From NCBI RefSeq assembly GCF_040954835.1, contig NC_090716.1, positions 5,505,605-5,569,604 of the forward strand: a stretch of DNA of 64,000 nt, written 5' to 3'. This document shows, one piece after another, positions 1-11,800 of this stretch (position 1 is its first letter; each line of letters opens with the position of its first letter). A program made the translations under genes and the position numbers. The stretch comes from Lepisosteus oculatus. Its lineage: Eukaryota > Chordata > Actinopteri > Semionotiformes > Lepisosteidae. The notes under the pieces were generated by a model. That model ran no database searches. It was not told where the DNA came from and worked only from the letters and a program-made list of their open reading frames with translations.

Positions 1-3000
1 GCTTTGGCTATTTTTAAGACCGAAATTTATTTTCAAAGATGTTCTGGGTCAGGACATGCCCAATGAGGACAATGAAGAGATTGGTCAGAGTGCTGAGAAA
101 CTTTATTTTGGGTTCAATCTAAAGTCCAGTTCCACTTCAGACACCAGACACCTGTGGAGCCCTGTACCAATCCAACGTTCCACTTCAATTAAAACTGAGT
201 TTGCTGTCGCTGGCAGGACAGATGTTTTGAAAACCTTTCACATCACAGCTGAAAAATAGGTTGAGGCTTTGTAAACATCAAAGTTAGTCACTGCGAGCAG
301 TCAACATGGAAAAATGTATTTGAAACAAAACCCACTTATTTTATGCTCATGTTAAAAAGCCCAAGGAGAGTTATTACCCAAGGAAAAATTTCATATTTAA
401 GATTTAATGTGTGCTATTAGTTTTGCATATTCAGTTGTACTGCATGTACATTATTGGCTAAGCCAGGTGTGTACTATAAGAATTGTAATAACTATCAGAA
501 TTGTAACAAGTACACAATTTAATTCTCCTCCTCTATCCTAAGGGTTTCCTTTAAAACTTCTACAACTGCCATTCTAGTTACATTAGAACTACAGCACATT
601 TATATAGTTAAACATTTTAGAGACGGTCAAGTTCATTGCCATCAGATCAAAACCACTTGGTGTGGGTCATGTGATTCAACCCCTCCTCTCTTCAGTAATA
701 AAAGCCTAGAATGTATATACAAATAGACTCTGAAATCATTGAATGGCATGGGACTGTTTGGTTAAATTTTCACCCTTGTCTCTCCTCTGCCTCATTTCAA
801 CACTGTCTCAACATTTTCTGACTGAGAAACCCCTTTTTCACTTTAAACCACTTTAAATGTGGACCCCAAATTTATACATAGCAATTACATTGAAATATAT
901 TATAATGATTGAACACTTCATTTTTTTTTTTGACTGAATGTTTTAAATGATGGATTTTGCCAAGAGTATACAACAACAGAACATAATATTTCTCATCACC
1001 TCATTTTGCTCCTGAGGTCAAACACTGGGTGCACAGACAATCTAACCCCCCCGGAGAGACCACAGGCACACATTGCAGACTGGAGCCATAAGTGCAAAAA
1101 GAGTAATCTGGCAGCTAGTATTGCAACTGCAATTCCTGGAATGAGTAAAGACCATCCTCATTGAAGGTATCACATTTCATCCTCGTTGAAAATATGTGTT
1201 AGAATATGTCACTCCAATATAAGAACGGACTTTATGACGATAGAAAATGGGAGAATGGGCATGCTGTGCCTTCCAGGATTTTGCAATCAAAATTTCTATA
1301 ATCAAAGCTATGGGACTAAATTGCAATCTACACTGCTTAATATGTGCTCCAGTACAGATCAGATCTTACTGTCTATATGAAGAGACCAGACTTTCTTCAA
1401 ATGGATGGACAATGTTAATTCCGAATTGGGTAATGTAATTAACTTGTTGCAGTTATTGACTGGTTATTGACTGGAAACAGGGAAAATGTACCAATGCTTT
1501 GCATCCACATGTGTTTGTTGGTAAGTGTTATGATATTTATTTATGTATTAGTTTTTGTGTGCAACTTATATTGCACTCTCAATGCTAGCATTCATGCACT
1601 TGCAGTCATACTGTTATTTCCTTTTGCAATTGCACTAAACATAAAACTTTCTAAACACTCCTAAATAAAACACCTGCATAGAAAATAAGTATCCCATTCT
1701 TAGAAATTCACATTCTAACATGCTGCATAACAATACAGCAAAAATACAGAAGCTGTGGACTTGATCAGCTATATAAGAGTACATGTTATAGGTTTCTAGA
1801 CTTCAAGTGAAAATTTGTATATTTCTTTGTGCTTTTCATCACAAAGTATCTCCTACCAAAGTGCAGTTCCTACTGGGTGATGTGGTGTATCAATTATGCG
1901 CCTCCTCTACATAGCATATCAGTCTGTGAAACAAGAAAATTGAATCAATGATAAACTCATTATGCAAATGAAATCCCAAAGTGGAATTCAGAGAAGGTGA
2001 CAAACAAGAGGTGGCCATTAGGTCCATCTAGTGCAATACAGGGATTAACACCCCAATTCAAGCAGTGCTGTGTGATCTTTAAAAATCAGCAGTCATACAC
2101 TGCTTCAAAAGGAAGAAGAAGACATATTAGTGTTCTTCAACATCAGTTACAGTATCAATCCCCCCCCCCAACATCAATTACACCAGTAATCTGGTTTTCC
2201 TTCGAGATCTCCATTCTCAGTACTGACCTGGCCATTACAGAGTAACTACAATAAATTGAGTTGTATAATATGTATGTTCTGAGCTGTGCTATAGTATATT
2301 AATATGTTTCTCAGGGCCTACAGTATAGGCAGAGCAGCAATACCTGAGTGTGTTTGCACTCCTGTATGTATATAGATGTTAAGATGAAGGGGCTTATAAA
2401 ATGAACTCAAAAGTGACAACAAGTCACACCCAGCTGGACGCACAGTGACAACAGAAACCACAGACTCAAAATTCATCAGCTTGCAAACAATGAAATTGTG
2501 TGTATTTCGGGAGTGTGGGTGTTGGGGTGGGGGGGATCTTTACTGCAGTTCCTGTAGTTAAACAATTATTTGTTTTGGACACTCCGGTAACCTAAGATTA
2601 AGAAAAGACATTTATAAACTCCTGACAGTAAGAACACACATTTACAGCATACCTGTGACTGCCAAACACTGGGGAGGAGCAGGGCTTTCAGCCCATGGGA
2701 AAACTACATTTCTGAATCCCACACCACTCCTCCTACTCCATATTTCTAGTATCTTGATGGAGCCTACTTTGAGGCTTGGCTTGTAAAAGCACAAGTCCAC
2801 ACCTTCTGATTTCCAGACACCACACTGAATCAGAAAAGAACTTGGTAGAACAAGTCACAAATATTTTGTGGTCTTTTAAGCAGTCATTGTAGCTTTTCTC
2901 AGATATGCACAACAAGGTGAATCTCAAAAGATCTGCATATAATTGTAGGTTCTTATCTTATTTTAAATAAGAATGAAAAACTCTGCTACTGAATAGCAGG

Positions 3001-6000
3001 TACGTACAATGCAGAAAAGCGACACAGCAGATACTGTACATGCAATGTGAGATTCCGGGGGTGTTTAATGAATGCAGCTAAAATGAACAGAGAGAAAAAG
3101 CAATTCCTTTCCTTGGTGCTTAAAAGATACCATTATTGGCCATGTTTTAAGCATTTTTAAACCCATTATCTCCTGGATTATGAGGCGGTTCCTAATCAAG
3201 TGTACCAACAGCTATTCTTCTAAAATTACAATCATTAAATGTCTCGCTTCTGTTTTTTTTTCAAGGAACTTAGTCATGATTAGAACATCAAATTATTTAG
3301 GTATTACACTAATTAGAATGATCAGTGTATTATTAGATGGTGGCTAATTATTTAACGCTGTGGTATTGAGGAGGTGGAGCAGTGGAGCTGGACCAATTTA
3401 AAAAACAATTTAAGCTCAGAATGCGTCCGACCTTTTGTCTGTTGTCTTTGTTCTTATTCTTTCCCCCTACCACCTCCACCATGGTGTTTGCCCTATGGGG
3501 CCACTTGCAAAACCATCCTATCTCAGACGCATATTCACTGTTGGGCCTCACCTAGCTTTCCAACTTGAGGAAGACCCTGAGGCCAAACAGTTAACATGGC
3601 CAAAGTGCTCACATTCTGTCAGAGTCATCTGTAGGGCCTTTCATGGATTTTTATGACTTGACACATGCTAGGAGCCCTTTCTCAGCAGTCCCCTTGTGCT
3701 GTCCTATGATATACATCTAAGTGACTAAGAATGCCTTAAGAAATGACTTGTCACCTTAAAAATGAACAGCATCCGATATTGTTATATATTAACTACAGGT
3801 CTTTTTCCTGATAACAATCAATTTATGAGAAAACGAAACTCTGTGTTGTAAAATGGAATCTATGATACTAAATCAAAGAAAGAATAAGGATAGAGCATTA
3901 AAAAGGAACACAAAGATTATAATTATTATTGCTTGCACTACTGGAGCCATAAGAATACAATTATACAATATTTAAAAAACAAATATTTGTTTAATTTGTT
4001 TTGCACAAACTTCACAAAACTCCCAAGTCACCTTTCTTGTTGCCCAAGCCTGACTACCTCTTAGTTCTTAGCAGACATTTGGTCTGCAGAACCTCCCTAC
4101 GTCATATTGCTTTCATACACAAAGCAAACATTCACCCATTTTATAACTGCTTTATCTAATGGCCAGTTTTCCCAGAAGACAACTGACCTGCGAGTATGCC
4201 TTCAGACTGTGCACCGAGGAAACCCATGCAAAGTCTTAGAAAACCTACAAACTCCCAAAGAAAGCAGCTCACATATAGAACCCAGAGTTGCAAGGCAGAA
4301 ACGCTAACCACTGCTCTACTGTGTCGCCCACAAAGCAACATATTAATAGATAATAAAGGATTTTTTAGCCGTTTTAATGAATTTTCATAAATTCATTAAA
4401 ACTGCAAAAACTGCAGTTGTACTCTCTGTAGAACTTTTTGTAGTTCTGTTTTTTCTCAAAATGCAGCAAGTGCAAATATTATTTTCCATATCATTTACTG
4501 AATACGTGCCAGAGAAAATCTGTTCAGAGGAATTTTGAACACTATTCTCCACTTTTTTATTTCAGTTAATTCTCAAATGTATGTTTTATAATAGTACATA
4601 GTAATATACAGTAACCTTTATATAATATTATTTCTAAGCGTATAACCACTTTAAGGTTATATAGGACATTTAATAATCATCAAATTCTAGATTGTACTTG
4701 AATTTGTTGACCAAGTCTGGAAAGATAAAATGAACCTTCCAGTTTTTTTCCCTTCTAATATACCACTGAGGGATACTACAAGGAATTTATTTTAAACAAT
4801 TAGCTGTATGCCAACAGGAAATGTGATGTATCTTACCATTCTCCAACATCTCCAAACAAAATTACCATCAAAAAACACCTTGAATTTCCAGCAACTTACA
4901 TGAGATTTTTACTTTCACTTCTTTTGTCCCTGAGGATAGATCAACATGCACCTTTTTATGGAATGAAAAACACACAGGTATAATATAATTACATGAATTT
5001 CCCACCTTAGATAATTGTATTGGTAACCACAAAATGCACAGTGAAACATCTGAAATATGTGTGGCAATAAAATGTAACTTGGGCTTTTCATTGTAATTAG
5101 AATATTAAACATATACAGAATGTAGCATACATTGCATTTAAAATAGAAAAATAAATCGTACATTTACAAAAGCTCACTAGTTTAGCATTCAAAAGCATTG
5201 TGGTTTGCCTTCAGTTTCGCTATGAAAGAAAAGCATGTGACAAACTGTGAACAGAGTTAACCTTCAACAAAACCATTCTCGCAAAATCTTTTAAACTAAA
5301 ACTAAAAACAAATCTTGAGAGGATGCCTCCAAATCCAAAACCATGTAATAATTGTTTGAAGAGGAATTTTTTATAAAAAACAAATCTTTACCTGGTAACT
5401 TTGCACTCAAACATTAATAAATTACACATGCTCCCACGGTGCTAACACACACTAGTTGGCTTGTACTTTCATACATGAGTATGTGATCTCAATTACATAA
5501 GTACATCTTTTAAAATATAAATAAATTCACATTTTTGGATTATTAAAATACAGCATATGGTTTAGTACTATTTTTAAACTTTAGAATGTAAATTATCACA
5601 ACTTGTGGCGACTTTTAACAAAATTTGATTGGTTAAGCCATTCCTCTACCTTCTTCAATGACTGTATAGTATAATACAAAATATAAATATTTTTATAGGA
5701 CACGTTAAGAAGAGTTTAGGTTTAATTTCCATTACTAAAATGCACGTTTGGAATGAGGACTTTTAATGTTTTCCAGCTTTCCATATTGTATTACATTGAT
5801 TGAATTGTGTACTGAGTTATTCAAATAAAACTTTTCATAAGTTTCATAGTACTGTGTTAGTGAGACTAGGAGACTGTGAGGACTACATTATAAACTCTCA
5901 TTATCCCATGATTTAGCCTTCCCAGGGTGATCAAAGTGCGCTTTGAATGCACTGCACCTTTAAATACTTCCCAACTTCGGTTTTATTTCCTGTCCATTTA

Positions 6001-8560
6001 CCGTAGTGAATAAAATAGAATGTTTTATAAAAGAAAATGAGCATGTGCGTTTTCTGATAAATAAGTTAGTAAACTTACAATGAAGATAGAATGAGAAATA
6101 TTTTACAAAATAATTAACTTGAAAAGTGGTTTCAAAGCGTAATCTGTAGTATTTTTTAAAATCAGCTTGAAAAAACATTTTCAAAATACATCTGCCTTGT
6201 AACCTCAAACATCTTGTGGACTCTTACCTTGTGACAGTATTGTTTGCAGTTTGTTTTAATTGTGCATTTGCTGCCTGATGTTAAAAAATAAACGAAATAC
6301 TCAAAACCTGGATGCAACCCTTCATATTGTGCTCCATAATTTATCTTAATTACCATTTTGAACTGCAAAACTATTTTCGGAATCAAAGAAATATATTGTT
6401 TGCTTTTTATGCATTCTCCACAAATACAATCTATAATCAAATTATCAGATTTTCAAATAAACGTTTAAATAATTTCAAATATTGGAACATTCCAAAAACT
6501 GTAATTACTCACTGTAGATGCATTTCCTTCTTAGATGTTGTCAACTTTTAAAATGCGTGTATTTTACATATTTTACGGCAAAAGGAAACCCATGTGGGCT
6601 TGTTAACATGGGTACAGATTGGAATGCCAGGAATGTAGACTTCATTTATGTTCAAGCGACAGTGGGCTACTTTAAAGTGACAGCGTGCAATATTTAAAGA
6701 TACCTACGTAATCTGCATATATTTATTATTCCTTTGTAAGCAGATGCACTCACAATACTGTATTTTAGTATTCAAGAGATACTTTAAGGTTTTATAAAAA
6801 TTACAAAGTAATTTTCTGCTTTCGAGATACATGAAGGAATTAATACTCGCAGGACCTTTTTAGTTTTTCTAAGTTTCACTGGGCCATCCAGAAGTCCTGG
6901 TCTTCAGAAGGATCTTTTATGGTACATCTGAAATCAGTCGTGTTTCATTGCAGTAATCTAGAGTTATACCAATTTAAAAACGATTGGATTATCACAGCAT
7001 TTTACGTGCATGTGATTGAAGAGTTCATTTTTTGTTGCAAATACTTTTAAGACTCGTACTGCATTACAGACCACATTTGAGCAAATAATGCAATTTATGC
7101 AGGTATTTAGGTTATTATTTTAATTTATTGTAGATATGTATAGATAATTATCAATTTAAATATGTTTTGTGGTAGTATTTTGTATTTAAGAAATGGTAAT
7201 ATTGTATTACATCTGTGTAAATTGTGCGTGGCAAACGTTACCTTACATACCTTACATGCGACAAGGCAATATTAAACTAATTTCTACTCATCTTAAATGG
7301 GGCAATGCAAGTAACTCAAACATCACCTGAGATATTCCTTTGCAAAACACAATGGCACTTACGACTAAAATATATCTTCAAATGTAGAGAATATGTAACA
7401 TGTTTTTCATTGAGACCACGTGGCTTCGGGTCTACAAGTAAAAATAATTTTGCCTAGATTAATTCTCTAACCAGTGTAAGGCTATGTCTTTAAAAACGCA
7501 CTTAAATGCTTTAAAATGTTGCATTGCCTAAAAACAGTACAATAGCATCTGTGCCAAATTTATACAAACGGGTAGTTACGAGCCGATAACATAAGTACAC
7601 GTTTACATTTGACATCGCCACCGGAAACTTTCCACTTTTGATAATGTGTGAAAGTTTTTAAACCTTCCCTAACAACTGCACCACAAGAAACACTGGAGTT
7701 CCTGCTTCAGTTTCTGCCTGGTAACAGAACACTCCCCCATTGGTTTAAGCTAATTTCAGTGTCCTCCCATTGTGAAAGGAGGGAGTTGGGGATGTTCCTC
7801 CGAAATTACTGCCAAGTTTTTTCAAGTTGGCGAGTTCGTTTATCCAATATTGCCACACGCAGAAAGGAGATAGATCTGCACTTTTTATAAAGACAGTACA
7901 TGCCGCTTTAAAAAGACATATTCCTGAGCCATTACTCCGTCGTGACCAAAGGAAATACAGGATTAAATCCATCTGCCAACTGTATATTAATAGGCCCATG
8001 TATAAGAGATATAGTTAAACAGTTAAAAAAGTTATTACTTTGTTAATAGTGGTTTAGTTTGCATTGTCTCAAATATACGGAAAATGGTTGAAGAACGTGG
8101 TACAAAGAAAGCAAGAGTCATTCATTTTTAGAATAAAGGCAACATTCAACGGCTAGCCATCTAAATATGCCTCAGTATTTGTTTTTGTATACTAAATATA
8201 CAAAATAGTTTTATCTGCACTACAATTATAATAGTGCAGAATACACGTTTTAAGATAATAATAGTGCACACAGCTGTAGATTTACACCTCCCCTGTTTCT
8301 CGTATTTGCCTGTGTTTTGTGTTCTATAAAAAAAGGAAATGAAAGTGGTATGGGGGACTGTAATGAAAATAAAAAAATTCTCCTGAAGGACAATTTCGTG
8401 AATGTGTCTATTATCCATCCCCCCCCTCCTCACACACAGCTACCCCAATCCGATGTACCCCCGCCTCCCTCCTCTGGACCCCCCTGCAATACACTCTCAG
8501 CGCCGCCACCATGAAAAAGGACCTCCCCATTTCCATACCTAAGCAAAGCTCAGCGATGGG
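1..8560. other. AT-rich upstream flank of ccnd1, no gene seen
   Basis: No open reading frame here looks like a conserved protein; the short frames are typical of chance in AT-rich DNA. One degraded SINE lies at about 4128-4332 (separate entry). The stretch 7640-8000 is less AT-biased than its surroundings and free of recognisable repeats, which would fit a ccnd1 upstream regulatory element, but nothing in the sequence proves this. C-rich runs occur at about 8419-8500. Confidence 0.6.
4128..4332 (-). mobile_element. Degraded tRNA-derived SINE
   Basis: Read on the minus strand it begins with a tRNA-like head (GGCGACACAGTAG, then GTGGTTAGCG and GCCTTGC), continues through a body with GGGTTTCCTCGGTGCAC, and ends near a degraded TTCACCCATTTTATAAC (plus-strand reading). 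This layout matches the better-preserved copy at 52911-53241. It is internally diverged and shortened, so an old insertion. Confidence 0.65.
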
Positions 8561-8642
8561 AAGGACTACGAACTTATATGGGATAGCTCTTTAAGACTTA
8601 CTCTCCTCTCTGAGGCCTCTTTCTCTCTCATGCTCGGAGTGG

Positions 8643-8674
8643 CTTTGATCTTTCCTTAACAACAGTAACGTCAT
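8643..8674 (+). promoter_or_regulatory. ccnd1: ccnd1 core promoter: TCF/LEF site plus CRE
   Basis: CTTTGATC at 8643-8650 is a consensus TCF/LEF site and TAACGTCA at 8666-8673 is a CRE-type ATF/CREB site. The same two sites in the same order and at about the same spacing are established Wnt- and cAMP/ATF-responsive elements of the human CCND1 promoter. The sequence just downstream (AGGGGAGTTCTGTTGA, then GGAGCCGCCAGAGGGC) also resembles the human start region. There is no clear TATA box. By analogy with the human gene, transcription would start about 50 bases after the CRE, near 8700-8720 (inference). Confidence 0.85.
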
Positions 8675-8699
8675 TGCTTAGTACAGAACTAAAGGGGAG

Positions 8700-8849
8700 T
8701 TCTGTTGAGGACTGCGAAGTTTTGGAGCCGCCAGAGGGCTTGAGCAGCAGCAGCAGCAGCAACAGCAACAGCGAAACAGCATCCAAGAAACTTGCTCAGC
8801 GCTCCGTCTGAATCCTTCGAAAGTCCAAAGCTTAAAAAAGTGCAGAGAC
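8700..8849 (+). other. ccnd1: ccnd1 5' UTR with CAG-rich tract
   Basis: The interval between the inferred start site and the ATG contains no upstream ATG. At 8744-8772 it carries an interrupted CAG/CAA trinucleotide run. The ATG context (G at -3, G at +4) is strong. The exact 5' end is inferred from the promoter match. Confidence 0.6.
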
Positions 8850-11800
8850 ATGGAACACCAGCTGCTGTGTTGTGAAGTAGAGACCATCAGGAGAGCTTAC
8901 CAAGATGTCAACCTCCTTAATGACAGAGTGCTACAGACAATGCTAAAAGCTGAAGAGAACTATCTTCCTTCTGCAAACTACTTCAAATGTGTTCAGAAAG
9001 AAATTGTGCCTTATATGAGGAAAATTGTTGCCACATGGATGCTTGAGGTTTGTGTGAAAAAAGAAATAAATCTGTATGTTTATATTCTGCAAGCTTTCTG
9101 TCCTGACTTTTCGCTCTGCCCTTTGGACCTAATCAAATGCACTGCAAATGAGGAATTATATAAAATAGAAATTTAATCCAGTTCACGTTTTTCCTCCACC
9201 TACTATTGTATGTCTGCATAATTGTTTTGTATATCGTTGTGCTATTTGTTCACCACTTCGTTGCAATGTTTTTTTATTTTTTCTTTTTTTCTGGCTTCTT
9301 TCACATACGGAGGTGATTTTATCAATACTTTTATTTGTAGTACAACACGGGTATTGTGGTATTAAACTTTCGTTTATTCTTTAACCCTAGGAGCTTTCTA
9401 AATTATTTTATTTTAATTTATTTTAAATTAATATCAATGTACACGTATGCAGTGCAACTCGTGCCAGTAATATGCGCCATCTTTGTTCTCGTGCGGTAAA
9501 GTATTTAATATATTAAAATTTCTATAATAATCAGATGATTGAAGAAAATGTCATGAATATAACAAAATACAGTTACTTAAGCTATTCGTATAATTTAATG
9601 GTGATTTGAATATTAAAAGGGTACGTTTCTTTGTTAAAAGTTTTTACAGAGCTATACAACCATGCTTCAGCAGCAGTATTTGGAAAGGCTGTTGCTAAAT
9701 TACGTTAAAAAATACCTGTAGTTATATTAGAAGTCGTTCCAAAAATTTAGCAGTCGAAAAGAAGACTAAATTTGCAACATTTACATAGTTTTAATATTTA
9801 CATTTTCCAATTATTTCTATTTTTTATTAATTTTTGAAATTGCGCGTCATGACGATACCGAAATGTCGCATGCTCATTCCAGAAAAGCGATGTGCTATAA
9901 TTTTAGTTCTTTTTACTTATAATTTGCGCTAAACATCGTAAATTCTCGATACCAACTGATAAAGTACACGTTGCAGGTCATTACCATGCCATTTTTATGC
10001 TCTGTAATAATTTTAAAATATTTTTAAATATTTTTTGAAAAGATGACGAACTACAAAATTCTTAGGGTACGTCGCTTGGGACGCCACCTTTGTGTCTTGG
10101 AAAAAAACGTCTGCAAAAAAGGAACAAAAACTAATGATAATTTCCGTACTGTTCAATAAAATTGTTTTAGTTTTGCCAAATGTATAACTTAATACAAGTT
10201 TAGAAAAGAATAAAACTGATATATAGCTATTATATACAGTGGGCATAGGATAGCTTGCAGAAAGCAACAGTTTTCCGTTTGCAAATATAAATGTCAAAAG
10301 TTTTCATATTTTGATTTTGTTAAAACAGTGTATTGATTCAGACACACAGCATTTAAAGCATTTGTGTGTTGTTTCTTATTTTATTTTCTATTTGATTTCA
10401 GGTCTGCGAAGAGCAGAAATGCGAAGAGGAGGTGTTTCCTTTGGCTATGAATTATCTGGACAGATTTTTGTCGGTGGAACCCACTAAGAAAACCAGATTA
10501 CAATTACTGGGAGCTACGTGTATGTTTTTGGCTTCAAAAATGAAGGAAACCATTCCGCTAACTGCAGAGAAATTGTGCATTTACACCGACAATTCAATCA
10601 GACCCAGCGAGTTATTGGTAATTTAAAATCAACACACTTATTTTCCTCTTAGAGATTTAATAAGGAAATAGTAACGCTGCTTTTTTAAAACCTGTAATGC
10701 ATATCATTTGTAATGCATTCTTGCAGAATGTTATCGATTTTTTAATGTCACTGACTTACAGTTGTGATAAATGTTCGACATTGGTTGTATTACGTATATA
10801 TCTATGATATCATACAGCGTCTTCTTTAAAAAATCGCAGGTATATTTTCACATATATTAATAAACTATCAATTTTGTCTTAAATCAGTACTGTATGAGAA
10901 TACTTTAAGATTCTGATACTTAATTTTACCAATTTCTTTTCCGCTGGTAATACGTGTGGCAAGAGCTCCCTCTTGCGGTAGAAAGAAGCCCGTGACGAAC
11001 ATCTCTGAGCATACAGTATTCCAATTTAGAGCTGTGAAGTGCCAGAATAACCTTCTCACGCTAATGCGTGCTGGACAACAACGCGTTTCTTGATGGAAAT
11101 TCGCAGGCCATTACTTTAAATTGATTTCATTTTATGTTCTTTTCCACAGCAAATGGAACTACTGGTGTTAAATAAGCTGAAATGGGATCTTGCTTCAGTG
11201 ACGCCTCATGATTTCATTGAACATTTCCTTTCCAAACTGCCCATCCACATGGACACCAAGCAAATTCTTCGCAAACACGCGCAGACTTTTGTGGCTCTTT
11301 GTGCAACAGGTACGCACGGGGAACTGTGAGCTATCCACACTGGAAATGTCGTCATAACGTGAAATATCCACATATGTGATAAACCGCATGTGCAGTGGTG
11401 CAGGAATATTATACATTGCAGTATGTTTTTGGTATGGGTAACTTAAGCATTGGCAAAAAGTGTTTGTTTTAATATATTTCCCATTCGTTAACCCACAGAT
11501 GACGTCTATTTTACATTAAGCTTTCACTTTGTACTGTACGTTGATTTAGTTCAGCTGGTCTGGGCTTGGTTCTGGAGCTGTGGCATGGTAACTGTGCCTA
11601 TACGGAACTGTGAGAGCACATGGCGTGGTGCAACTTAAAAGAAAATTGTGTATATTCCACAGTTCGTATTATCTGTGTAAAAGCTTTCAACCATAAGTCA
11701 TTTATGTAAGGAATTAACCTACAGTTCCAAACGGGTACTCCTACACTGTTTTTCTGTAAAGGAGTGCCCCTGTACATTTTTCTGTTAATGTGCACTATTT

